A stretch of DNA of 64,000 bases from Lutraria lutraria (taxonomy: Eukaryota > Mollusca > Bivalvia > Venerida > Mactridae). Below the pieces are notes generated by a model. It was not told the origin of the DNA and did not search any database. It was given only the letters and a program-made list of their open reading frames with translations. The translations under genes were made by a program, and so were the position numbers. The DNA lies in the NCBI GenBank assembly GCA_964023205.1, contig OZ026845.1:6954001-7018000 (forward strand), given 5' to 3'. This document shows positions 11,804 through 24,687 of this stretch, piece by piece. Numbering within the stretch: position 1 is the first letter of the stretch; every line of letters starts with the position of its first letter.

Positions 11804-14800
11804 TGTTTGCGGAACCGAGTTTCTTTTTTTGATCCATTTAGACTTAGTGATAGTATAAGCTACTTGTTCCAGCATCTCAGTTTTGTTTCAAACGAAGGTT
11901 CAGATTTGTCTCGTGAGGTTTCGTTTAACATAAAAACATATTCATTGTTTTAAGATGATAGTCATTTAAATCAAATACCATATTGCTTACTAAAATAGGC
12001 ACCATTGAATCCTAATGTTACACCATGAATAAAGTTATATAACATTATTAGTCCCAATCGTATAGGACAACAATGAATAGGTGACCGTCTTTAAAATGGA
12101 GATTGGAACTAAGCGCCAGTAGGAAAAATGGTTTGATGGGACCTAGTGTCACTAGAAATTTGCATTAATCTGAGCGGTTGAGCGTAAATGTTCATTAAGA
12201 GGGCGATTGTTCCTTCAACAATAGAAGAATAAAAGCGAAAATAATGGCTACATAAGAACAAACATAAAACGATTTATCACGAAAACGTGTAAAGATGGTT
12301 TGATTAACTGATTGGCTTAACATAAACACAAGCCTACTGTTACAGAGACAAATTGACATTCTATCCTAAATATGCTATATGACCAGATTTTCTTTTCACA
12401 GTCTCCTAGCGAAACAAACTCGTCGAAATGTCTGAATGTAAATTACCTGATTTCTAAAGTAATACATCACAAACAAGTACGAATTAAGTAGTTAGAATGA
12501 TGGGAAAAAAAGATTGGGAAATATGGCATATTGACAAAACCTATTCAGTAAAAATATTGACCCTTCGTTATAGGAGCATTTACATTGTTTTCAGGGCAAG
12601 TGTCTAACAAACCTTATGGTTTCTTGATCGAAAATGGTTGATAGATGCTACGAAAGGACAAGAGGTCAAGTAATCAGAACTCTAATAACAAATAAAGCGC
12701 TTTATAGTGTAAGAACCTTGAGAAGCTTTATAATTCCAAATATTTCATTTGCTTAATTGAATATTCTGACTTATGGCAAATGTCCATAATACAATTGGAA
12801 ATATAAATAACCGAATCCCTTGTTTTGCATACAGGTCATAATGTCAGACTATTTTGATAGCCCGAATAACATTGTCAGTGAAATATGAGTTTCTTGCAAC
12901 GATCGACAATATTTCTGATCACATTTACCAGATGAGAACGCCATGAGGGTCTCACAATGGAACAAACAACGATGGTAAGTTAGTTTTAAATTTCCACCTA
13001 ATGTATTGTGGCATTAACGCCATGATTTGATAAATACAACTTCTTCGGCAGCGGTTTACAATGTGGTGAATGGTTTACACTCTGATCGGTCATATTTACG
13101 GCATCCAAAGTTACAAACATATAGCTTATCGACTTCACATTTTGCAAATATGGATTTTCCTGGCTAATTTGAATTAATTTAAAACTTAACATACTTTCAA
13201 CCCATTGGAGGAACTTATATGAATAAAGATCCCTTCAAATCTCGACAATCAAATGAATATGACTATTGTATCGTTCGAAACATTTTTGACATTACAGATG
13301 TCTAATCAGCAGCAATTAATAGATATGTTCGTTATTTATGTCTACTCCTGAAATAGGATTAAGACAAGATAGAAAGAAATTCACGAATGACATAGTTTTT
13401 ATTAGAAAAACAGTTTTTAATATCCTAAGTGGAGAGCCAGCTTGAAAAAGCTGCTCATTGTTTGGCAAATAAAGTGACATCTAATTGTATCCTCTGTCAA
13501 TGTTTTATTATGTTATAACAGGACAGACAGTAGACTCTAGTGATAAACTAAGAAATAGATATCCTGTTCATAGATATCCTGGTTATATATTAATTACATT
13601 GATATGGGAAATGTAAAACTACTGCCGGATTTTGTCGTTATCCGTCGAATACCGATTCCGTTCAGTTTGTCTGTGAAAACAACTGATCCTATTTCATAAT
13701 GTTATTTCGACAAACATTAATTGAACGATTGTTAGGTGGTTTTATACCACTTTGGTGCATCGTATATATCTGCAAGATCTTAATTTTGAGGGGGGCTTTA
13801 AACGGCAAAGGCTTTAGATTCGCACAATGTTGAAATTCGCGACGTCCCAGTGTGTTTCCACAAGTTAAGGTATACGTATATCATAAGACAATCTCAATTT
13901 TCAGAGAAACACATAATTTCATTATTGATTTAGTCTATCCATTAGGGAGAAGTGAAAATCGCAGGCATTAGGGAAGACGATACTCGTGCACAGACGGTAA
14001 TTAAGAGTTATTAAAGGAAAGCCAATATGCATGAATTAGAATAATTGGTGATACGAAATGTCAAGTAAGAGTCATATATTGCCATTTGCTTGAGACATCA
14101 TTAAATGTGAATAATACTTTGACAGTAATAGTACGCCAATGGCTGCATTAATATCACAGTCTGATACGGAATGCGTTAAGATTATGTTTTGAGATGCGAT
14201 CGCACCATAAATTTCTGAATTATTGAAATTCGATCAATGCGATTTTCATATGTTAAAGTTCAACACGTTTGAGCAGGGTAAAACATCTTCAAAACTTAAA
14301 GGCATGTTTATCATAGGGTGTATTACTAATAACAAGGCAATGAAATCATCCCTTCGTGTCTTGTCTGTTTATATTAACCCCACCATAGCTTCATTTCTTG
14401 CCATATAAACAAACTTAAGGTGATGTTGAAATATTGCGATTGGTCATTACTTTTACTTAGAGTTTCTTCCATGAACTATACAAATGTTTATCTAAAGAAA
14501 CATATATACTTTATGCTCGCCAGGGATATAGCGAACATATCAGCCACATCGTTGAAATTCGATCATGTAATAAACGCGCTTCTGTAAAAAGCAATTGTAA
14601 ATTATTATTTTAGGTAACCATCATCTTAAAATATCATTTCTTACATATTAACCTCGTTCTTTTAGCACAGTTTAAATCTATTCGTAAGCAACAAAACTCC
14701 TTTGAGCGATTTATTTACGCAATTTCCCAAATGAATTCTGAGTAATTAGGTTAAGAAACTCGGAAACATGTTTTTCACGAACCTACTTATTTCTGTGCTA

Positions 14801-14946
14801 TGCTGATATGTTATCGATCGTGTCGAGTTAATTTGTTTTAAGTCATTGATAAGTAGCGTTTTTTTTTGTGATGTACTACTTGAAATCTATGATTACCTTT
14901 GAGACTTAAAACTATTCCTAACATTGAACTGTATATTCCAACGCTA
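11804..14946. other. Non-coding stretch
   Basis: No supported gene. There is a small direct repeat of ATAGATATCCTG at about 13554-13582. Nothing else was recognised. Confidence 0.45.
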
Positions 14947-15101
14947 TGTTCGATTTTTACCTAGATCTCCGTGTGTCCGCCGTAAAGCACGGATACACGC
15001 CTCATCCGTTTTCCTGTGATTTTCCACAGTGCTAGGTTCAATTGTTCAAATGTGGACACTGAACAGGCTTCATTGAAATTTCGTAAGGTGGAGCCGAGAA
15101 T
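14947..15101 (-). mobile_element. SINE family 3 copy a (body)
   Basis: Shares ordered words with the better-preserved copy at 55372-55586: GTTCGATTTT, GTAAAGCACGGATACACGCC, a GGACACTGAA block and GGTGGAGCCGAGA. The tRNA-like head has been lost here, so strand is assigned from the other copy. Confidence 0.5.
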
Positions 15102-16392
15102 ATAACATATGTAAAACAGTGTGATATAAAATATAAAAATAACATAAAGATGATGAAATAAGCTACCGAGTACTTTTAATTTTTTTCTATACGGAATAGA
15201 CTTTGCTATTACGCAGAGTATAAATGTATTTCATTATCATTTAAGGAGTTCAACCTTACATGACCATACAGAGCGATGTTTTACTAGTCTCTTTGGTACG
15301 CTGATAGTTGTTACCCACAATGGCACCGAAACATACCTGTGTTATCAAAAAGCCCATTTGATGCCCATTCTCGAAAAAACGTCTAACTTATACTTTTGTT
15401 GCATCATATTGTCTTAACAATTATCCACAGGCTAGTGTTGACATGACTTTGTGACAATAAGGTCTGCAGCATAGGCAAACGTTATTATTTTCATCGCATT
15501 TGAGTAAGTGCTCGCCTATGCTGGGGATGATTAATATAGTCTTCGCACTTTTATCATTTTCCTTATTTGTTTCAGTAATAGAGTGTTCGACGACCTGATT
15601 CAATGAGGTCATGCATAGAATAGTGAACATCTGAATCTTTTATCCAGAAAAGACGTGAACTCAATTATAGTAGTTGCTGTGACATGGTTTCTCTTGAACA
15701 AAAACATGTTTTTCTCGAAGAATCTGATACTGATTGTGTCGCACCACTACATTCCGACGAAATTACGCGTCAAAGGAATTTTTATTAAGCTTAGCATCGG
15801 AGTGTATAAATACAATGTCATAGTGTGACCACCTCGCAAGAGTTTTAGGCAATGGGAACAGAATAATGTCAATAATTGCAAAGCAAAAGCAGTAAACAGA
15901 TTCATTCTCCCCATTTTGATAGCGCCAAAAAAGAGGGTACGGTAAAAATAAAGTAAGCACACATGTTTAGTCGAGAAATGAAGTTCACATCACAAAGACG
16001 ACGTTTGTTGTTTGTGAGACAGCGTTTCTTTAGTCCAGTCTGAACATTACTTGGCAATAAGCGCCAATGTTAAGTTGCAAGAATAGACCATTCGACCAGC
16101 TAATGTCAAAATTTAATGACTAATCGTTATAAATAGCAATTTAATTACACGTTCTAAGTGAGAATCAATGCTTATCTTTGTGGTGATAGGTATTAGGCCC
16201 TTTAGTTTCATATCAGGCGGCTTAACCGTCTCGAGTATTTCCTCCCCGTCTCCTCAATTGGATAATGTTACATCATATGACAAATGAGATTTGTGAAATG
16301 TCTGGATACGTCGATACCTGAAGAACGATTTAGTGATTCAAAATTTTGTGATAAAATTAATTTGAGGGTCTTGTTACGAGGTCTTTAGTATG
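15102..16392. other. Non-coding stretch
   Basis: Nothing recognised. The frames at 15421 and 15747-15962 have no domain. Confidence 0.45.
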
Positions 16393-16575
16393 TAATGCAT
16401 CATTATATAGACGAGTGGGTCATGTTTCAGTGTTTATAGTGTCTCGTATGAACCATTTCATAGACGAGTTGGACTTGTTCCAGTTATAATGGGGTTCTTG
16501 TATATACAAATGTACCATCATTCAGATACTAAGAGAATTGTGCCGTGTCTAGAGTGTTGTATAATACATTTGTAG
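16393..16575. repeat. Degenerate ~62-bp tandem repeat, about 3 units
   Basis: Three diverged units are visible: TCATTATATAGACGAGTGGG..., TTTCATAGACGAGTTGGACT... and ATCATTCAGATACTAAGAGA.... Each is followed by a TTTATAGTGTCTCGTATG / TAATGGGGTTCTTGTATA / GTCTAGAGTGTTGTATAA segment at the same spacing. It reads as an old minisatellite. Confidence 0.5.
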
Positions 16576-17374
16576 TATGGGTTCGAACTGACTCACTCGG
16601 AGTACGCACATCCTGCTCACCAAATGGTACATATCGATGCCAAGACAAAATAATACTTTAATGATCGGTTTGATTAAATGAGCATGTACGGCAATACGAA
16701 ATCCGAACTATTATATTTTTTGGGGGTTTCATAAATAAATAAACAACGCGGCGTTACCTCGATAAACGAGTCTGGAAACGTTTTTCCCGAACCAAGTCTC
16801 ATTGAGAAATATCTATATCGGCAAAACATTTACAAGAGTGACTCTGTGATTGTAGTCGGACACAATACCATGTTGAAAATGCTAATATTAATAGTGTTTA
16901 TCATGTTTAAAGAGAATCGCCTCATGCGACACTAGCGGCACGAAATCATTTCCAAAATGATTTCCGATTTATTCAAAAGTTCATCTCATTATATGTGTCG
17001 ATATTTGCATAGGGTGAGCACTCAGTAGGCGAGGACATTGTATTGTCTAATGATTAAATTATCGTGTGTAGACTACCGTTAAGAAAGCTGCATAAGTTGT
17101 TCCTTGCTTAACAAACAACTTAACAACTTAACGTATTATGTAAATAAGTTACTCATTACAATTATTCATTTTTTATTATAATAATTTTCAAATGTTCATT
17201 AAATAGAGTTAATGTCCATTTTGAACCGTGATTAGATAGGCCATCACGTGAACGACCATGTGAGCACTGGATTCTCTTGTTTCACAGCCTTCAATAGAAT
17301 TACTGTTTCTTTTCATTTGTCGTGCAACATGCAAATTCGTACACGAGTACTAGTGACAGCTTAACCTCATCTTG

Positions 17375-17660
17375 ATTGGGTGATCGGTGGTCTAGTGGTA
17401 ACGTGATGAGCTACTAAACGAAAGAACCATGGTTCGACTCCGCCTTTTGATAGTTCATGCAGGCTTTGTTAGTGTACACGTGTCAATTATTGAGCCAAGT
17501 ACTGTTAAGAGAATCACATGAAGCGGATAGGCATGATAAATAACAAGAAACAACTATTCGAAATCTGATAGATATAAATGCCTGGTTCTCCTTTATCTTA
17601 ACTCCCCCCTCTCTCTCTGTGGTAGCTCTGAAATGACCATAGCTGTCGAACAACACAAGC
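17375..17660 (+). mobile_element. tRNA-derived SINE, family 1 copy c (best preserved)
   Basis: The clearest member of family 1. The A-box region is TGGTCTAGTGGTAACG (from 17388) and the B-box is GGTTCGACTCC (17431-17441), at tRNA-like spacing. The 3' part reads GATATAAATGCCTGGTTCTC, then a C/T-rich block, GTAGCTCTGAAATGACC and ATAGCTGTCGAACAACA. The 3' part is shared with copies at 601, 4771 and 52950. The 63-codon minus-strand frame inside it is an accident. Confidence 0.75.
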
Positions 17661-19134
17661 ATAAACAAATACACTCATCGCGAACGTTTATAGCTCATTA
17701 TCAAGCATATTGGGTTCACAATATTCCTGATAACAGACGTAGAATCAGATTACCTGTTAGAATGAAATAATTTCAATTAGACTGCTTGATGCAGATAAGA
17801 CAATCAAATATAATGCTAATGAAAGTTGCACAACTTATACGTCCTTCTCTTAGGTAAGAGCGTAATTTAGGAGACTTTCACCTTCTTTTTTACGAAGTTT
17901 TGTTTGTTGCGTAATTAGATGGGATCGCAGTGTCATTGGACCTGTAGTCTTTAACAATTAGACATCGACTTCTGCTATTTGTATTGCTCTTTAGAATAGT
18001 ATTCCTGATTGATTTTAATGCTGATGGATAAACTGTTATGGAGTCGGTTATTTTTCTTATATTATTCGCTTGTTTGTTTCATAATTTCTGCTAGATTACA
18101 TGGTTGTTTTAATTGTCAAGGCCGAAGCACCTACAAATATTTTAACAGCTACTTAAGACAAGTCGGTTAATGTTTTATGTCGTTTGTTTCATCGCCTGTC
18201 TGTGTCTCCCCTGCAAGCACACACGTGTTCCAATCCTTGCGCTCGTTCTCTCATCCATAAGCCGGTTTGTTCGTTTGTTTAATGTGTCATTTTCACTTGT
18301 ATCTATATAATGCAAGATGTTTAACAATTTGAATTTTGTGTAATTGCCGCAAAACTTCCGTAGGTTTTTTTAAGTGCCGAACATTTGAATTGTCTATCAT
18401 TCAATCCGCATTCGACAATCGCGTAAATATAAGAACCGTCCTGTTCTGAACTAGACTTTAATTAAATTAGGGATATAAGTATCACTCAGAGGGGTTCCAC
18501 AGTTCATGCACGTGTTACACTATCATACATGTCCTCTACAAAATAAACGTGTTAGTTCTATTCATTATTGACGGCATGGAGTTTCAAAGTTGGCGCTTCT
18601 TCGGCGTACATCCGAATGAATCATCATTAAGCATGGGACGAACCCAATAACCCTACAAGTATGTAGCTGTGCCCGAATGTTCTCTGGATGAAACTTTAAG
18701 ACAGTATGCAAACATGAATTATAAGAGTATGCTTAGTATAACCTTGAATGCAAATTGCGTGACTAGCCACGACGTATCATTCAGACACATTGCTGTTGTT
18801 TTTTCCCATTAAGTGTTCCAGATATCAAGATTTATGAAAGCGTCTGTTTTCCTTGGTATTGGGGAGTATGCAGAAGACAAAGATATTTAAAATTGTTTAT
18901 CGTTGATTCCCAAATGCAAAGCGCTACATCTGTGATTTAACCGCGTAAAAGCATCGTGACATTTGATTAGCAGACCTACACTACACTCGTGTGTTTGAAC
19001 TATTATTTCCAAACTATGATTGTTAAGGCCAAAATAAGTAAGCAGGTAGATATACAACAATCTGTTACTATGTATATTTCGTACAGCGTCTCTCTAGTCC
19101 TTAATTACATACTATCAGTCACAGAAAGGTAACC
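17661..19134. other. Non-coding stretch
   Basis: No gene or element recognised on either strand. Confidence 0.45.
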
Positions 19135-19345
19135 TACGTTGGCGCTTTTTTATTCAAAGACCTACGATGATGTTGTTGTTTTTTTGTTAAAATACTTTCT
19201 GGGTTGTTTTTGTTGTTGTTGTTGTTGTTGTTGTTAAAAGGACCAGAGTTGGTCGTCTTTTCGTTCAAAAGCCTGCGTTGATGATTTTTGTTCGAAGACC
19301 TTCATTGATATTTATTTGTTTAGAGGACCGTAGTTTTCTCTGTTC
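19135..19345. repeat. Degenerate tandem repeat with GTT microsatellite
   Basis: Repeated words of the type TTCAAAGACCTACG, TTCAAAAGCCTGCG, TTCGAAGACCTTCATTGAT and TTTAGAGGACCGTAG recur with T/G-rich spacers. The spacer at 19205-19235 has become a pure GTT microsatellite of about 10 units. Probably an old tandem array. Confidence 0.55.
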
Positions 19346-21215
19346 AAGCAATTAATTGTTAGATTTTTTCAACGGTTTTATTATAGTCTATGTGAGTGAA
19401 TAATAATTGACACTAAATAAATTTCTACGTCATACATATAAGGCGATAACAGAATTAATCATTTCATGGCATTGTCTCGTCTCAAAGATTGAACAAAATC
19501 GTTTAAATGTCCTTTAATGTAGGATGTTGATACTTGGGAACTTTTAACAAACATGGTATGTGAGCTTATCCGTGCATCTCACGTGTAATTGTCCCCATTG
19601 TATTGTTACAAGACCTTGGACATTCATGACAACAACGTGTGGCCATAAAACATGATTTATACTGCGTTATGCAACAACTGTAAGAATGATGTGTGGGCAA
19701 TAATCTTAAAGCATGAACCAAGAGGGCACTTCATCCAATAAACGTTATAATTGGATGTCCGTTTGTATGTGCGTTGGTAGGTGCGTAATTGCCTTTTGTC
19801 GAATTTCTAGACAATACATCAACATCGTATTACTTGGAATTGCCAATGACAGCCGAATGTATGACATAAGACACGTTCCATTAACTTACGGCATTTCGAT
19901 TAATATGAGTTGATTATGTCATTCAATAACGGAAGAAAAAGCGGACACTTATTATATGGGACCAATATACACATCAATTGGTCCCAGTTATTAAGTATAA
20001 ATCATGAGATCATTTCTGTCCGATTATCTTGGGCATCATTGTAGCTTTTGAATAATGACAAGAATTATTCAAAAAGACGATTAATTATGAGAATAACAAA
20101 TTTAATTTGTAATTAGACAACAGGTATTCGACATTGCTTATTACAACATTGTACATATAGTTTGTATATATCAACAATTCCTTTGATTGTTGCAAGCAAT
20201 ACGACATACTGCAATGTGCGGTGTTAATCCAATTGCGTGGTTGGCATTATATTTCATATATGTCATTCTACATCTTCAGCTGGTTATACTAAAAATCACA
20301 ATATATAACCACTGAAAATCGTATGATGACACTACTTTGTTCAACTTCATGTTGCGTTTCTAAAAGAAGAAAATCAAATGTTAGTTAGTGCCTTGTGACT
20401 AATTTTGACATGCTCTATAAAATATAGAGCTATTTGAACATTTTTCTTTCAGAAAAGAATTTAATATGGTTAGACCTAAATGAATGTGCTTTAAAGAGAG
20501 TAAAACCTAGATTTTCGTTAAAAGGGTATTTTCGTAAGTAATCGCGTAACCTACCATTGACCGTACACTTGACCAAGTATTTATGTTACTGCGTTATATT
20601 AGCCGAATGCTTGTTTGTACTGTATGGCTAATGCCTGTTATATTGAGAAACAATGTACTTGATCAGATCTTTGATATTTGTCTGATAATGGATAAGACCA
20701 TTGTGTTAGAAGTGAGGGATGGCGTGGTGAAAACACATAGCTCACATGTCATTAATGAAGTGATCGTCGCCATTACAAATATCACAATGTATATGCCTGC
20801 ATGTAGTTGGTGACAATTCTGAGAGGTTTTAGTTGGTAGTACATGACACGTTAAAATCCCATTTATTCAATATTCAGGAAAACGTGTTTTACTGCAGACA
20901 TATTTGTTGTTATTATCGTTGGTATAGCTTGTGCTTTGTTTATCATATGCTGCACTGTGTCTTTTTGTTCTTTTGTCCTATATCAATATACATTTTATTT
21001 TTGTAGATGTCCAAATTCATGCATTATGTATGTTTACATTGGGCATGCCAACTTTGACAGTCATAATGTTTATGTGCATTTATGTTTAGAGCACATATCT
21101 AAACAGATAACTCAGAACATTTGTCATTTTTTCATTGTATACATATTGTTATTCGGTAATACATTACACAAGACCCAGATCTTTACTTCCTAAATGAACA
21201 ATGTTGACACCAACT
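19346..21215. other. Non-coding stretch with small hairpins
   Basis: No supported gene. Two perfect short hairpins stand out: GGGACCAAT paired with ATTGGTCCC at 19958-19985, and GCTCTATA paired with TATAGAGC at 20412-20430. The frames at 20583 and 20936 lack domains. Confidence 0.45.
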
Positions 21216-21400
21216 ACAGTCAAACCTGCGGACAAGGGTCACCATTTTCATTGATAAAGACAAAAACCAGTCGTTTTTGCCAGGTGACCATTATTCTGAG
21301 GTCATATTGTCATAAATAATCAATGACGGCTTTTAAAAGAATGACTTTTGTCCACAGGGTGGCCTTTATTCAGAGGTGGCTACATATACAGGATTGACAA
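21216..21400. mobile_element. Diverged copy of the CAGTCAAACCTG MITE family
   Basis: The left end ACAGTCAAACCTG matches the terminal repeat of the 3380-3559 element. The inside carries the family words GGTCACCATT, TTTGTCCACAGGGTGGCC and TTTATTCAGAGG. The right end ACAGGATTGACA is an eroded inverted copy. No clear target duplication remains. The 112-codon open frame overlapping it is not a gene. Confidence 0.6.
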
Positions 21401-22355
21401 CACGAGTATTCAGTTGGTTTTGAATATAACAAATATTTTTTTCATAACCTTTCACATTTTCTGTATCAATACCTTTCATCTTCATAGGCGAAGATATACT
21501 CTCAAGCAAAAACAAAGACTTGACAACTTTATTGTTACAGTTTTCGGTGTTTGCTATAATGCCTATAGTTGCCCTTCAAAATGTCATGAAACGGTGCTTA
21601 TTCACACATCTCAGAGATTTAAGTGTCAATATTTGATTCCAAGGTTTTATTTGATACACGAATGCCTTACAGATACCGACCTTTAATTGAGAAACTTCGT
21701 TGACGTCATCTAATGATTAAATGTACTTCTGTCTTTGCATTTTACATTACGTAGTTCTGGTCAATACATAACTCGCGGAAGTTCATTCACTATTTTTTAA
21801 AATCTTATTTGAAAACATTTAATCGCATATATATCAGTTCATAATATTCAATAATCGAAAATCGTCAAACGAAGGATAAGTATTACATCCAAATATTTGC
21901 CAGCGAAAATACACTTGTTGTTCAAACTATAGCTGTGTTTATTATTCTTCTAAAAATAAAGATGATCCTGTATGTAATAACTGTAACTACTAGCTTTTTG
22001 ATCGACTAAATAGCTTATACCATTTTAATCATGTATAATGGTGTCTGTATGTGTTTACCAAAATAAAGCAATTGCTAGATAATATTTTTGATATTTAGAA
22101 AATATTCTCCTCAAGGTTATCATTATTACGACGCAATAATCAGGTCGTTAGGGATCAGAGGGGGGCATGTGTAAGCCCCGGAACAATTTCGCTTGTTATG
22201 CTAATTAAAAGCGGGCTGCAACTGATTTCCCCATGCCTATTTCGGATGAAATATATAATAACCCCTACCTCAAAATCTGGAATTGCTTACTGCGGGCTTG
22301 CTAATACATGGTCATCTGATACATCCTCAACTTGAACATTATCCAATGTTATTGT
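21401..22355. other. Non-coding stretch
   Basis: Nothing recognised. Confidence 0.45.
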
Positions 22356-22370
22356 CTTCTTTCTTTCTTT

Positions 22371-22402
<32 letters not shown>

Positions 22403-22437
22403 TGTTTGTTTCTTTCTTTCTTTCTTTCTTTCTTTCT
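22356..22437. repeat. (CTTT)n microsatellite
   Basis: About 80 bases of CTTT repeats with two GTTT interruptions near the middle. The Phe/Leu/Ser-rich open frame that reads through it is purely a product of the repeat. Confidence 0.95.
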
Positions 22438-23281
22438 AATGATCCGTCATGCCTACATCAAAGTGTATCCACGTATCTGTACCACACAATCATATACACA
22501 TATATAATTAAAGTTGAATATACGTCAATGCATTTTGTCTTCGGCATAATTATATTCTTACACTTGCTAAAATAAAGAGAACTCTAAGACTCCCTAAACA
22601 GAAGTCGTCCAACTTAATAGAAAGGAAATAAATTCATTTTACACAAATCTGCACGTGTCACCAGCGGAGTACTATGTCATACCATTGTAAGAGAATTTAC
22701 GAATCCACACCACGGACATTCAGTATTAATCAGGAACATTTAAAGCTAAGTGTTGTAAAGTGGATGTCGATCGGCTGTCAGCTACAATTAATGAACCAAA
22801 TATTTATGATGAAAGAGCACGCACTTGCATATTCTATTCAACAAGAAATGGTGTGGATTTGTTTTAGATGCATCGATACATTGATACTTCCATGTTCGCG
22901 TGTTGTTTTGTTGTTTGTTTGTTGAGATTTCATGGTAAAACAAACGGTTGATTCATATACGAAAGTATATGATGAGTAGTGTATACAATAACAATGTATG
23001 TGTGAAAATCAAAATTAAGGAATATCTTAGTCGAAATGGAAACAAAAGTAACAAACAGGGTTTACAACTAAATGTCACTTTGATGTAATAGCATGACGCA
23101 TACAATTTATGGAATTATGCACATTATGTAAAACCACGTGGATTGTCTTGACGAGGGTTGAAAAAAAGCATTGATGGTGACTGTTGAGTCTTATTTACTT
23201 GCACCACCATTTCTATTTTCACTATAAAGTACTCAAAGAGGAACAACTCAAATTAACATTATATATCTATCCTTTTTATTA
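22438..23281. other. Non-coding stretch
   Basis: No gene supported. The frame at 22674-22925 has no recognisable domain. Confidence 0.45.
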
Positions 23282-23530
23282 GTGCTCGCCCTTTTAGCTC
23301 ATTATGTTGAGCTTTGAGTCTACGGATTTGAATCCCGGTTCACGAGTCTGAGCCCCTGGTGTATCACATGTTCTCAATTGTAGTCGGATTGTTTATATTG
23401 CATGTAAGCAATATGTCTTCAACATCTGACCATCCATGTGTGTGTAGAAGTTAGGTCATGACTGGCCTTAGAAAGGGTTAGTATTGGTACGGCATCCAAG
23501 AAAAGATGTGAAGTCAATCCCCTAAATGTG
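23282..23530 (+). mobile_element. tRNA-derived SINE, family 4
   Basis: The head resembles a tRNA. TTTTAGCTCATTATGTTGAG corresponds to the A-box and D-arm, and GGATTTGAATCCCGG at 23324-23338 to the T-arm B-box. The following 190 bases (from GAGTCTGAGCCCCTGGTG to about AAGTCAATCC) have no coding capacity and look like a SINE body. Only one copy was seen here, so family status and the 3' end are inferred. Confidence 0.5.
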
Positions 23531-23748
23531 TTTACTTGCAATACTGTTGAAGACAGGCATAAAACAAGAAGAAATCAAACAAAACATATATCTTAATAAG
23601 TAAAGAGCAAGTGAAACAAATTCGTCAAGGGAAGAAACTCGTCATTCTAAATAGTAAACACACAAGTAGAGTTACGTCCCACGTACATATTATACCATTG
23701 TTAAATATGACAGCCTCTGCAACAAAGGCATTGTAATGATTAAATTAA

Positions 23749-24530
23749 GCTATCGGTAGTAGATGTCTGGTCATATCAAGTTTTACCAATTTATAAATAT
23801 AAAAACTAAGCCATAATTATATACTGAAATAAACCCACTGTATAAAGTACATAACAAGTGTTTTAGAAAAAATATTACATTTGGTTGATCTTCCATAAAC
23901 CAATATCGCACGCAATTTACGCCTTAAAATAACTAAACATGTATAATACAGGGAACCGTGCCTCAGATTATTGATAACGTTCGCCGTTTGTTGGATACTT
24001 GACTTTAAAGAAATTTTGTACCCTGGATCCCGCTGTTAATTACGTAATACACCATAGATAAACAATTGAAACCGAGTATCAAAATGTTCAGGCACATTTC
24101 ACTAGATAAACGGTTCCGCTGAAAAATACCGAAAACCACTTTGAAATCCGTCATCAAATAAGGCGGCAACTAAATTCGAAAGTGACACCTATGTGTGTGT
24201 GTGTTTTTTTTTGTCAGCGAGTAATTAACAATAAAATCGTCAGACCATTATCGTCTCACGAAATCAACGAATTTCGATTACTAGTAATTGGTGCATCTCA
24301 TTCAATTTTGATAGCCAATCAAAATTGTGAATGTTTACGGTTCAATAATTAAAACCACGCCCATGTTTGATGTCCAGTAAGAGACTTAATAACAAATTAT
24401 TGTCATTAACGAATTAACTATTTTGTGCGTTCGGTCAGGATTCTTTTGCATAGTATTAAAGTATGATATTTACTTTTTGCAAATAACTTAAACTATTATT
24501 TTACGTTTTTAGCATACAGAGCCAGAACTG
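23749..24530 (+). mobile_element. TTAA-flanked MITE, copy A
   Basis: Extensive collinear similarity to the element at 32289-33094: CATAATTATATACTGAAATA, ATTACGTAATACACCATAGA, TTTGAAATCCGTCATCAAA, GATAGCCAATCAAAATTG and AGTAAGAGACTTA, among others. The left end follows a TTAA (23745-23748). The right end has decayed to GAGCCAGAACTG followed by TTAT. It has no coding capacity. The TTAA target suggests piggyBac- or Kolobok-type mobilisation. Confidence 0.75.
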
Positions 24531-24687
24531 TTATATTGCCATTTTATTAACCTGTCAAAGCTGAATAATTACACGGTTGCTTGATGCGATTATTTTTAGC
24601 TTCGTATCACAGTGGATAGTTTTCGTTTATTTTACCGTTGTGGAATGTTCCTATCAACGTGTTGATATACAATGTAACTGTAAAATA

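Noticed and set aside
22283..22507. Phe/Leu/Ser-rich 74-codon frame resembling a membrane protein
   Set aside because: Produced by the CTTT microsatellite.
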